From Thermothelomyces thermophilus ATCC 42464 (taxonomy: Eukaryota; Ascomycota; Sordariomycetes; Sordariales; Chaetomiaceae): a stretch of DNA of 64,000 nt. The notes below the pieces were generated by a model. It saw nothing but the letters and a program-made list of their open reading frames with translations. It was not told the origin of the DNA and did no database searches. A program made the translations under genes and the position numbers. Below are positions 35,267-46,035 of the stretch, piece by piece (the stretch's first letter is position 1; each line of letters begins with the position of its first letter). The stretch spans positions 2,790,001-2,854,000 of the forward strand of contig NC_016472.1 of the NCBI RefSeq assembly GCF_000226095.1, read 5' to 3'.

Positions 35267-37366
35267 GGGGCGTGCAGCAAGGTCGAGCGAGCATTATTCG
35301 GGGCCATCTGCTTGTGTCGGCAGGCATCACGTCAACCCATCGAATTGGACAGCGGAATGCTCCGAGACGCCCTACACTAAGTCTGGTGATGATCCCGGAC
35401 GCTGCCGCGCCCGGATACCATGATTTCATGTACATATTGGTTCTTTGCTTTCTTACCGGGGGGGCTCTGCAGCGTTGCTGAGCGATTCGTTTCCAAGTAT
35501 ATACTTTGTCTGGAATTGAATTTTGGGTGACATTGACCCAATCAACCAGCTCGGCGTGCTCACCTCCCGTTACCCCCCCTCTTCTCCCCCTGCTCGGCTT
35601 GGCTTTCCTCTCCGGTGTGGAGCACGGCCACGGCGGTCTCAATCCATACAGGAAGATAAGATCGATGGTTTCCTATGGTATACACTACTTGGGAATAAAC
35701 TAATCCGTACGCTAACTAATGGACGGATTATCCTAAGGGTCACCGGCTCACCGTTGGATATAACACTTAGGGTATGGGAGAGCTGATAGAAATATTGTAC
35801 TGTACAATCCAAAGTACAGATAGCACACGAAGTATGGTAGTTGGTCCCGCCCAGTCCGGACCAACAATAGAACAATACACGCACGAGCAGCCGTCCACTA
35901 CGCAGCAGTGTGCGTTCCTGAGGACCTGCAGGAAGAGGGGGGGGGGGGGGTTGCCAAGACGCCCGGGGTTCAAAGAAAGTCCCGGGCCGCCGATGAGATG
36001 AGACGGACGCCGGCCCAAGGAGAGGCCGGTGGTCGATCCTGCAAATGCCAGCAAAAAAATCCATACCATAATCCAGTCAACTTTCGTCACACTCCTGTGA
36101 AACGAGCTGGAGGGACTGCTGGAAAGGTTTTGCAGGTTAATCACTGTATGTGGAGCATGCCGTACCTACCATGCTTCGTTAGATAGAGTTCCAGTTGAAC
36201 ATACAAAGTTCTGCCCCGCCTGCGAGACGTGAAAAGAAGCTCCTCCGGGGGAGCTTTAGGCAACTAGGTTCATGGTGTCTGCTTCTCTATCCAAACTTTT
36301 ATGCTGCCACCCCATTTGACAGAGGTGTGCACACCGTTGCCAGGTCTTGCCATCCGGCAAAAAGCAGAAAAGTCGACCCCATCGCCCAAGAAAGGCGGTC
36401 GGAAGGGGATCAGATGCTCATTGCGGCTTAGCGTCTGCCCATTCTGACGCTGCCCATTGTTTTGTGTCGCATTCGTCTTCGGATGTCGGATCACAAGACG
36501 GGAGGGCCGCAGAGTCCCGGATTTTTTCCCCTGTGCTTCCAGCCTAATCTGAGCGGGAGCTGGCTCGGTTTCGAGTCGAGTTGCCTTGTTGGTGGAGCAG
36601 CAACCAGCCAATTCACTCCCCCGCATTTTCGCGGCCGCCCAGGCATCCCCGGCATGCTTTTGGGCGGTAACTACTCCGTACTCCGTACTGGGGTAGGTGA
36701 AATTGGCTCTCCCGTCGCAGGAGGCTCGTGCTTGGTCAGGGGAGAACAAAGTCCAACTGCTCCTTCCTGGCAACAGTGAGAAGGGGGGTTATTACCAACG
36801 TTGCACGAAAGGAGCAGCCACAAAACCCAAAAGCAGGTTACCTTACTGTACCTGCGCTTGAACGTCGCGTAGCATTGGAGCTCTCGTCTACCGGCGGCGT
36901 CACACTCCATTGGCAGGTCAAGGCAGTCAGTGGCAGCGACCCAACAACATCAATGCTTGTTACCCCAGAATTGCCCCGGGCTGCAACACTGCAGGGGCCG
37001 TCGCCGATGTTGATCACCGGCTGATTACTTCTCGGCCCGCAACCGGGAGATGAGAACCAGAACTTTGTTCTTTCAAAAGGACCTGACCTGTGGGGAACGC
37101 ACTGCCGGCAGTGGAGTGGATGCACGCTAGTTATATGTTTCCCGCCATCCCCAGTCCGCCCGTCGCGTCCGTGAGGCTCAGTTTGGCTTCCCGTGCCGCC
37201 GACAAACGAGCGGTGCATAATTACATTTCGCTCCATGTACTGTGCACCCTCCCCGTTCGCGACCGTAGTATACGGCAGAGCCTCCCCGCCGACTGGTTGC
37301 GAGCACCATCCTCGCCTTCGTCGGTGAGGGAAGCCAGTTTTTACACTCTTCCCCTCCCAGCGCGAG
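35267..37366. other. 2.1-kb region without a gene
   Basis: No gene was found. The start is the endoglucanase 3' UTR. An inverted repeat taatccgt/acggatta lies at about 35701-35730 and could form a hairpin with a 14-base loop. A 14-base G run is at 35937-35950. The last 200 bases before 37367 are probably the promoter or 5' UTR of the receptor gene. Confidence 0.45.
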
Positions 37367-39698
37367 ATGGCATGGGACGAGACTTCGTGGTCGAACTCGA
37401 CGTTGCCGGACAACTCGACACTACCGCCACCAAACTCGACAATATGGACCATTCCCCCCAACCCAGGGAGGTCCCTTCAACCAGACATTATCGCCTGCGC
37501 CGTGATAACCTTCATTATCGCCTCCATCTTCGTTGCTCTCCGCTTTTACACTCGAGGCTGGCTCAACAATGTGCTCGGGGCCTCAGACTGGTGCATTCTG
37601 CCCGCTCTCGTACGGAGCTCCGGTCTCTCGCATCCTTTTCAGCGGGCCTATAGTGTACTGACCGTCAGCTCATCTTGCAGCTCTGCGCGGCCGGAGTCAC
37701 AGCGGGTTCGCTTGAGCGTATGTAAACCGGCATGGACATACTCCGGGGGGACGGCCTGGACTGACCTTGTTTTGCAGAGGTGGTACGCGGCGCAGGGAAA
37801 CACGCTTGGGAAGTGGACATATATGCGCTGCCGAAGTTTGAACGGGTGCGTATCTCCTCCCCCCTTCCCCCCCGCGGCGGCTGGGCGCCCGCGTCCCGAA
37901 ATCGACAGGCTGCCTAACCAACCACTCGCAACAGGCGTCCTGGTACGGCATTCTGTTCTACAACCTCAGCCTCACGCTCAGCAGAATCTCGATCATCCTT
38001 CTCTACAATCGCATCTTCACCTACACCTGGATCAGGCGGGCCATCCGGGTCGTCTTGATACTCGTCATCGCCATCGGCATCTGGCTTGTCGTGTCCGTCT
38101 GCACCGCTTGCGTACCCCTCCAGGCTTTTTGGGACTGGTCTCTGTTCTACAAACAACCCGTCTTCTGCCAGCCGCCGAACCTGTGGTGGGCAAACGCTGG
38201 GCTTCATATCGCCAGCGATCTGGTTGTTATGGCACTTCCAGTACGTGCTCATCTTGAGACGGTGGATTTGATTAGTTGCCCAGGATTAATTAGAGGTCCT
38301 CGCTAATTAACCTATCCAACCAAAGATGCCTGTCCTCTCCTCTCTGAACCTACCTCGAAGGCAAAAGTATGCAATTATCGGCGTATTCGCCCTCGGTTTC
38401 TTGTAAGACCCGCCTCTCCCCATTTTCCTTAATTATCTCAACCCTTCATCGTCCCTCCCTAACACGTTTCCATTCGTGGTTCCAGTGTCTGCATCATCTC
38501 CATTGTCCGTCTCGTCACTCTTATCGACATCACCAGGTCGCGATCATTGGACGCCGTGTACACCGGCACCAACTTGGTCTACTGGACCACCGTCGAAGTC
38601 AACGCGTCCATCACCTGCGCCTGCATTATGACGCTCAAACCCCTCATTCAGCGTGTCTTCCCGCAACTCCTCTCTCCAAGCAAAGGCGTCCGCGAGCCCC
38701 CCACTCTCCAATGGATCACGCCCATCGAACACGACGGTGACAACGACGGTGACAACAACGATTACGACGACCACCGCCGCGAAGGCATGCAACGCATCCA
38801 CGACGACAACAACTGCCGCCATCCACACTACGCGACGGCCGGCCCCCTGACGAGGCGGGAAAGCCACACGTCCGCCCACACCGCCCAGACACGTCGCGGC
38901 AGCGTCGGCGTGGGCCTTTACCATAACAATCACCACCATGAGGAGACGCTCGAGAAATCGCGCTACTATCACAACTTCACCGCGGCGCCGAAGAAGGAAA
39001 GCAACGGCGCCGACTACGACCTCGACCGTGACCTCGACCTCGAGGCCCAGCGCACGTGCAGCAACTGCAGTCCGGTGTCGTGGGGGTGGCCGTGGCCGGC
39101 GAGCGAGGACGGGCCGCCAATGCGCGCGGACGAGAGCGGTGGCAGTGGGATGCGTAGAAGGAGGAGCAGGAGCAGGAGCAGGAACAGGAGCAGGAGCAGC
39201 ACCAGCACCGGCCGCAGTCGCAGCAGCGACAGCAGTAGTAGTAATAGCAACAGCAGCAGCAGCGCCGATGTGCCACCTGAGACGGGAGATCGGCAAACAG
39301 CAAGAGGACGGGCTGAGAAGGCCGGGGGACGGGAAAGAGGGAGAGCGAGAGGCGCTGAAGGGCACAACACGCCGCCGTTGGACTCGGAACTGGCGAGGTA
39401 TGTGCTGCGGGCACCGCCGCGGGCGCATTTGCGGAAACCGCCGCCACCACCCCCGACGCCAGTATCAGTGAGGTCAGAGCCGTCGACGGTGGAGAATCCA
39501 GGATACGGTCCGAAATCGGGTTCGACCACGTCAGGGTCCGGGGACGGGATTAGGGAGAGTTGGAGGGAAGTAGTAGAGTTGCGGGAGGGGACGGCGAGAA
39601 GGTTTCCGCTGAAGACTGGGGTTGGAATGGAACGATGCAAAGAGGCGGCGGGTACGGGCCGGGACCGTGCTCAGGAAGGCCGTGGGCAAAGGGATTGA
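37367..39698 (+). CDS. PTH11-type integral membrane receptor (fungal rhodopsin domain)
   Basis: Six exons with agreeing phases (37367-37609, 37681-37717, 37778-37845, 37935-38240, 38326-38402 and 38486-39698) give 647 residues. The N-terminus carries several N-x-S/T sites. Seven membrane segments follow between about residues 37 and 297. The family signatures include ALRFYTRGW, SDWCILPAL, ASWYGILFYNLSL, FCQPPNLWWANAGLH and ALPMPVL. The remaining 340 residues are a polar tail with an Asp/Asn/His-rich part, an Arg/Ser-repeat part (about residues 445-480) and Pro runs. Fungal proteins of this family are GPCR-like sensors at the plasma membrane, first known from PTH11 of Magnaporthe. No CFEM domain is present. 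The ligand is unknown. Confidence 0.88.
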
Positions 39699-40727
39699 TT
39701 GGGTGTCTCAATCCAGCTGTCTTGGTGACGAATTCTCTCCCCTCCCTGTCTGCCTTCCCCTGTCGGATGGCCTGGATCGTGTTGTTTGGGGCTCAGGAAA
39801 ATGGTTCTACGGACTGCGGTGTCTTTGCCGACTTGGCGTTTGGTAACGGGAAATGGAAGGGAGCGGCTGGTGGTATTAACATGATGCGACATGATTGGGA
39901 ACGGATACGCATGATACCATTCTTGCTTAGTTATTCTGCATAATAATTACCATTTTGTTCATGTAGTCGAAACGACATTGAATCCATCTCTGTATCTCGA
40001 ATGGCGGCACCCTCCTGCTGTCGAACTGAAGTGACTAATTAAACGCGAACCCTCTTGTTAGTTTGTTTATACCACTGCTCCCTGTCCCTGATGACGACGC
40101 GAGCGAGTCATCATCAGCCTGATTGCTCTCCAGCAGTTGTTGATCTTGCCAAAGATCTGGCGCTGGAGTTTTCTCCGGGAGCAGACAAACGAAGCGAAAT
40201 GGGGAATCTCCGGTTCCCTATCGTAAGTGTAAAGCAACTGAGAGTTGCAGCGGACCTGGATCCTAACGTATCCATCCGATGACTCTTACATATGTTCCAG
40301 TCAGGAGGGCAAAGCGGGTGGGTGACAGGAAGCTACCAGCAAGAACGTTCTTTCCCTTGAGTCAACCAACAATGGCTGCAGTTGACGTTCTGCCTTCCCC
40401 GCTTGTGACTATTATTAACGACCAGAGATGCCTAACTCTCTAAGTGATTCAGGTAGGCGCTATTAATTCAACAGCGTGCTTCACAGATGATGATGTTTGC
40501 ACGCGACAAAATAATAACGAACATTTGCGAACACAAAGATTTGGGCCCCCAATTTACCCATTATATTTACACTTCGCGTCATTAGCATGTCTCGGTTTTG
40601 AATTTATTGAGGGACCTTCCTAACAATCGAGGTAACCTTGGTTTCTCTTTCAGCGCCTTCGTGGAGCGAGCTAAGTTCTCATTACTCTGCCCAGTCAATT
40701 TATTATTTCCCCCCTTTCCTCTCCAGC
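39699..40727. other. 1.0-kb region without a gene
   Basis: 3' UTR of the receptor gene and promoter of the next gene are expected here. Frames at 39560-39943 and 40055-40282 have no motif. A CTCCAG just before 40728 could be the acceptor of a 5' UTR intron. Confidence 0.4.
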
Positions 40728-41432
40728 ATGGCGACTTCACAAGAGCGGTACATCGCCCACCCCGGCCAGCTGCAAGAGCCCGACATTGCCGGACAGCTGT
40801 CCGACCTGCATCTGGCTGACGGCGCCGCTACTTCCGAGGACGCGACGACGCGGCGCCCAGCACCGCCGCGGCTGAGGCTCGCGCTCCTCCAGCCGCTGGC
40901 CGACCCGGCCGTGCTCGCCGCCTGCCGCAAGCCCGCGCCCGATGCAGCTGCCAACCTCGACGACGAAGACACAGGGGTAGTCTCCCCTGCTATCGTCGGC
41001 ATCGGCCACGAGTACCTCGACATCACCCCCCTCGACGAGGCGTGGCGCAAGGCCCTGGCCAAGGCGCCTCCCGTTTCGCAGATCACATTTGACCTGCGCC
41101 TCCCAAGGGCGGTCGGCAGCGACGGAGACGGTAGCGAAGAAGCTCACTCGGGGATCTACTGGGAAACGACGGTGTCGCGGCGCGGGGAGCAGTTTGCGCT
41201 GCCGGTGCGCAACGTGACGCGCCTGGTGACCACCATCGCCATCGTGGCGCGGATCCGGGCGCGGGGAGGAGGAGGGGACGTGCGCTTCGAGCTGAGCTAC
41301 GACGTGACGGACGGCCTGCCGAGCAAGCTTGTCGAGACGCTGAGAGCGTGCCTCGTCGGCATAGAGAGCGCGAACAACATCAGACCTCGGGCCGGGACGG
41401 TTCGCGGTGCTGACGCCGGCGGGAGCGCCTGA
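40728..41432 (+). CDS. Hypothetical protein, 234 residues
   Basis: A single open frame begins at MATSQERYIAHPGQ and has strong GC bias at third positions, as in neighbouring genes. The N-terminal 100 residues are Ala/Pro/Asp-rich. The middle and C-terminal part has an alternating pattern (SQITFDLRLPR, YWETTVSRRGEQFALP, TTIAIVARIRARG, VRFELSYDVTDG) that suggests a small beta-rich domain. No signal peptide or membrane segment is seen. I do not recognise a family. The start is the first ATG in frame, preceded by a pyrimidine-rich leader. Confidence 0.6.
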   Translation: MATSQERYIAHPGQLQEPDIAGQLSDLHLADGAATSEDATTRRPAPPRLRLALLQPLADPAVLAACRKPAPDAAANLDDEDTGVVSPAIVGIGHEYLDITPLDEAWRKALAKAPPVSQITFDLRLPRAVGSDGDGSEEAHSGIYWETTVSRRGEQFALPVRNVTRLVTTIAIVARIRARGGGGDVRFELSYDVTDGLPSKLVETLRACLVGIESANNIRPRAGTVRGADAGGSA

Positions 41433-42441
41433 TTAATAATAGCGAGGGAAAGAAAGAGGGGAGAACCAGGGGGGGACACCCGGGGCCGGGACTGGGCTGG
41501 GCGCAGAATGGACAGATTAATCCGTAGTTCCAGGGCGCGGGGGGGGGGGGGGGGAATACGAAACGACGTGGGCGTGGTGCGTGTCTTCAGAGAGACACTG
41601 CCGTAAATGTATGTATATACACTTCCATCATAAACGGGCTTGCCTGGTATGCAAAAGATAGGTATTCGGAAAGCATCGAGATTTCATTTGTCTGTGAAGG
41701 AACTAAAGAAGAAAACATCATTTTGTATTTGTTATTATGTGCGAACCTCGACGGCTCACACCCACAGGGTCGGTATAATATTATGGTGTATGTACGGAGT
41801 ACTGTATATGTGCACACATAATAATTACAGTAAATACACCTGTGTATGCCCTGTACATACTCACACCCGCTCCGCGCAACAAAAGAGCAGACTGTTGCAA
41901 CATCAACCAAGAATTCCTGTAACGGCAACCTGGGACATACAGAACACTCTGCCCTTCCCATCTTGCAGCATTCTATTTCCCGTTTGACGAACAGGATGCT
42001 GATTAACTCCTGTCAAGTGCTTGACCTAGAACTGTGGGCGGTGCATTCACAGGAATGCCTCCACTGGCGTCGCCGTGATGGCACAGCGACGAAAACTTCG
42101 TAAGGATGCCACCGAAATTAGCCTTTTTTTCCTCCCCCGAGTGGCTACCTGCCTGTAAGACATACCCCACAAGCGCACCGTGATGGCGCCCAGGCAGAGC
42201 GTGCCTGCTCCCACAGAGTCCGCCCGAGTCTCATCCCATCTGCATTAATTAGGTCTTGAAGGGACAGCCGCCGAGAGAACCAAATGTTCATTGAGGGCGA
42301 TATCCGGACGTTGAGCTGACGCTAGTCATGGCCAGCTTTCGTCGCCGTAGCTCCGGACGGGAGTGCCTCAGAAAATTGCCGGAAAAAGTCCTCAAGACCA
42401 GATAACCCGGGTCCCAAAGACTCCAGCCACACTAGCCATAA
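41433..42441. other. 1.0-kb region without a gene
   Basis: Two convergent genes end here. A 16-base G run lies at 41539-41554 and the stretch 41730-41860 is AT-rich. No open frame with coding character was found. Confidence 0.45.
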
Positions 42442-45003
42442 TTAGAAGTCATAGCCGCCAACACCGTCGCCACCAAAGACTTCCCTTACTGGAAGTACGG
42501 GCTCAGATATCCGCTTGCTCACTAAAATAGCCGGCGATGGACTCCTGGAATGCCTGAACGGAGACGGAGCTCTGGAATGCCCGAATGGAGACGGAGTTCT
42601 GGAATGTCTGAACGGAGACGGCGACCTCCGACCGGTAGCTGAAGGAGCCATGAGCAGGTGCTCGCTCACGGCACGGCCCGAGATATGCGCCGGCACCAAG
42701 TTCACCCTGCTCAAGCACACCATCCGCGACGGATCCTCCTTGAAGAGCGGCATGTTCTTGATCGCCCACGTGCTCTCTCCGGGGTTGGTAAGGAGGACCT
42801 TGAAGATGGGTACGAGGCTGGCGTCGTTAACAATAGTCCGCAGACACTCCATGACGGTGCCGAGGTCCTTCAGCAAGCGATCGACGTCGAAGCGCGAGAC
42901 GGAATCGATGATGCAGTAGATGCACGTGTCGGGCGGGAACTCGTACAGCAGCCAGTGCAGCGCCAGGCACAAATCATCTAGACAGTGTTGCTCCAGGCTC
43001 TCCAGAAAGCCGCGGTCGTTGATGAAGTCGAGGTTCCAGCTGCTCATGTCTGGGTCCTTGGTGGCGAGCTTCATGAGGAGTTGCAAGATGAGCGAGCGCA
43101 CGAGGCCGTTGGGTCCGTACCAGGCGTCCCTGGGCCAGTCGTGCATGCCGCAAAAGAAGTGGATCACAACGTCGTCCGGGTAGGCCTCCATCAGGCTTGT
43201 CACTAGGGTGCTGCTAAGGACGGAAATGGCGGAGAGGGACTCGAGTTCCGAATCGCGGATGTTGGCATCGACGAGGAGGAGGGTTGGGTGGGAGCGGGAC
43301 ATCCAGTTGAAGAACTGGTCGGTGGCTAGGAGAGACTGGGCCTGGCCCTGGGCTTTCAGGGGGAACCTGCCCTGTTCCGCCAGGGCGTGGCCCAAATCGG
43401 CGCTGGCATGTTGGAACATGAGATCGAGACTCGGGGGATCATCTGGGTTGAGTGCGGTGGACAGCGGCCGGGCGAGGATGTCGCAGAGACGTTCAAGACT
43501 CACGACGGCTGCGTGTTTGGTCCTGGTGTGTGACGCTTGTTGTCGTTGTAGGGTTGCTATCTCGGAATATCTTGCTTCTTGTTCTGTTTAGGTAGCGTGT
43601 CAGTGGTGCTCAGCGACAGATCGCAGTTTGTACAACTCACGTTTTGACTCCATGATGAACCCTAGGAGCAGAGTTCTGATCAGGGCTCGGGTATCCCTCT
43701 GTTCTTGAGCGACCCTTTGTAGTTCCCGCTCACTTCCACGCAGAGCGTTGAGAACCTCTGAGTGGCCGCTTTCATACCGCCGACTTTGTTCTTCCCGGTG
43801 GGTAATATCTGCGTTTGCCATTTCCCTCAAATGGGATACGTCGCCAATCAGCCGAGCACCAATGTCCTCAACACGCGACGCGTGCCGTTCGAGACCGTTC
43901 TTGGTTGCTAGGGCGACCTCGTGTACAAAAACTGTCTGCGTTGCGTTGAAGCGGGAGTACGCTTCCGCTCGCTCATGTACGCGATCACGCGCTAGGCCGA
44001 TCGCTTTCTCGTATTTGGCGATATGGTCCTCGAGAGTCTGAAGAATCGTGGCCGGTGTCGGTCGTGATTCTTCTAGTCCATGCTCACGCTTCAGTCTAGC
44101 AGCAAATTTGGCAGCCACCATGTTCCCTGCATGACGGCAAGGTGAGTAATGGGTTCAGGTAATTATGGAATACGTGTGTGTATGTATGTCACTACTCCAG
44201 TTTGATATTCAAGTCCACGCACTTGAGCGACGGGCACTTACAGCGGGATTTCTCCATCATTGTCAGCACAAGGACCATATCTTCGATGGATCGGATGATA
44301 GTGGTGTATAATTCCGTAGCAGCTTTGCGAACGTCGGGATCCGATAGAAACCGGCCACGGTCAGGATGCAGCTCGACCAACGAATCTCGGAGGGTCGAGA
44401 AAGTTTTGAACACTCTCTGCCGTTTTTCGTTGGAATTCTCGGCAAGCTAAAAGGGCATAGAATTCCCTGGTCAACTGCATGTTGGCGAAAATGAATGGTG
44501 GTAGGAAGCCAGCCGACCTTGAACACGACTGCAAGTCCGGCCTTGATCACTGAGAGGCCGTATTGGTCCGGGATCAAGTCCACCCATGCCTCGATCACGT
44601 CTTTGTTGTTACCCAAACCGTACCATAGACGGTGCCAGAGCCCTTGCTTGCTCTTGCCGAACGCTTTTTCCATTGCGCCAATTTTATCTGCGAGGCTGTT
44701 GTCAAAAGTGGTAAACTCGATGCGCAAGGTTTCCGCGATGTAGTCCTTCAATGCATGCTCTAGACGCCTGCCTCTTGTATCAGACCCGAGTCCTGGGAGT
44801 ATTCAGCTTTGCAAAGGAAGTTGCGCTTACGAATACGGCTCGGGATCTATGAACCTGGCCCGTTCGGCATCAAGCTCAGATGATCCCCCAAAGCCCGCAT
44901 GCAGTCGTGGTGCTTCATCGGCGACGAAGTTGCCTACCACAACTACTTCCTGCTTGCCGGGCCGTAGCCAGTTTAATTCGCCGAGCTCCTGCTGCGTCTC
45001 CAT
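42442..45003 (-). CDS. STAND/NLR-like protein with DUF7708-type N-terminus
   Basis: Five exons on the minus strand agree in phase: 45003-44831, 44767-44518, 44446-44242, 44126-43641 and 43583-42442, giving 751 residues. The donor of intron 2 (GTCGGC) is weak. Residues about 70-215 resemble the DUF7708 domain found at the N-terminus of many fungal STAND proteins. Residues 215-370 are charged and probably coiled coil. Residues about 430-640 (VVIHFFCGMHDW, GLVRSLILQLLMKL, CIYCIIDSVSRFD, FKVLLTNPGEST) resemble the ATPase-like core of these proteins, but no Walker A P-loop is visible. Three nine-residue S/T-P repeats (42541-42623) lie near the C-terminus. No ankyrin or WD repeats follow. A role in non-self recognition is inferred from the family. 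Confidence 0.75.
42541..42623 (-). repeat. 27-bp tandem repeat inside the STAND-like gene
   Basis: Three copies of a 27-base unit encode SPFRHSRTP, SPFGHSRAP and SPFRHSRSP. Copies differ at a few bases. The SP/TP motifs look like possible proline-directed phosphorylation sites. Confidence 0.85.
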
Positions 45004-46035
45004 CGTGTTGTGTGCCCCCAATGATAGGGGGGTTGTTGTGATTGAATTCTTCCTCCTTCTTTTTTGCTGGCAGCTGACAAGAGAGGACAGAATGACGAGA
45101 GTCGTTGAGGAGCAAGAGGGGATAGCGGAAGGTGGGGTTGTCGTTCACTGCCTGAAAGCGAGTTAATTTCAAATCTGAGCGCAAGGCTGTGAGGGTTGCC
45201 GCTGGGCTAAGCGCTCATTAGGCATCAACACGGCCAATGTGCCGGAGTCGGGGACTTTCTTAGATGGCGGCGTGAAAATAGAATCGGACTTGGCGTTAAT
45301 TATTAAATGTTGCGGAAGTTATTCCGCTCTCATAGAGCTATTTTCAGCCTGACCTCGCAAGACGCAGCGTCTGACCTCACGACCGAGATTATGGGCCACA
45401 AAGCCGAGCCGTCTCATGCCCGCTGACAGAACGGTGGGCGGATGAGGTTTCTTGGGGAGGCATGTAACGCAAGAGCCCCGTGCGGCTAATGCGGGAAAGA
45501 GCCTCGTGCGGCCAGGTGTGGTTGCAACTTACTGATCGTTCCCCTCAGTTGCCTGTTTTGTGACTGGACAACGATGTGATAACGCGGCCGGTTCTCAAAC
45601 CAACAGCAACCAACTGCATTAAAAAATGTAACTATCGCTTAGGCGCCTCAGCCACCATAAGCTCCTGCAGCATGATTCAGCTCTGCAAATCTCCATCAAA
45701 TCTGCATGGCCAACGCACCTTCCTAGTTTCAGCTACCCCACGGTCCTTTGCCCACGGTCCTTTGCCCATGGTCCTTTGTCCACGGGTCCAATCGCCTCGG
45801 CGAGCATAAATCTCCTCTGTCGCATCCGAGTCGTCGCGATATCAAACAGGTGAACTCGTTGCCACAGGCTGAAGCAATATTTGACAGTCACTCTGACAGC
45901 TCCCAAGCACCAAAGGCTCCCCCCCCGCCCTGTTTGCCTGCTAGCACGATTTTGGTTGCTTTGCAATCGGTTGATGGTTTTGAATAACCCGCAAAACAAT
46001 ATCACGCAAGCTTCGTTTGCAACTCCCCACGATAT
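45004..46035. promoter_or_regulatory. Shared region between divergent STAND-like and AAA+ genes
   Basis: These 1.03 kb separate the start codons of two divergent genes, so both promoters must lie here. No gene was found in it. A short tandem repeat lies at about 45739-45793. Confidence 0.5.
45739..45793. repeat. 15-bp tandem repeat in the divergent promoter
   Basis: About three and a half copies of CACGGTCCTTTGCCC, with one or two changes in the later copies. A CCAAT motif follows immediately (about 45788). Confidence 0.8.
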
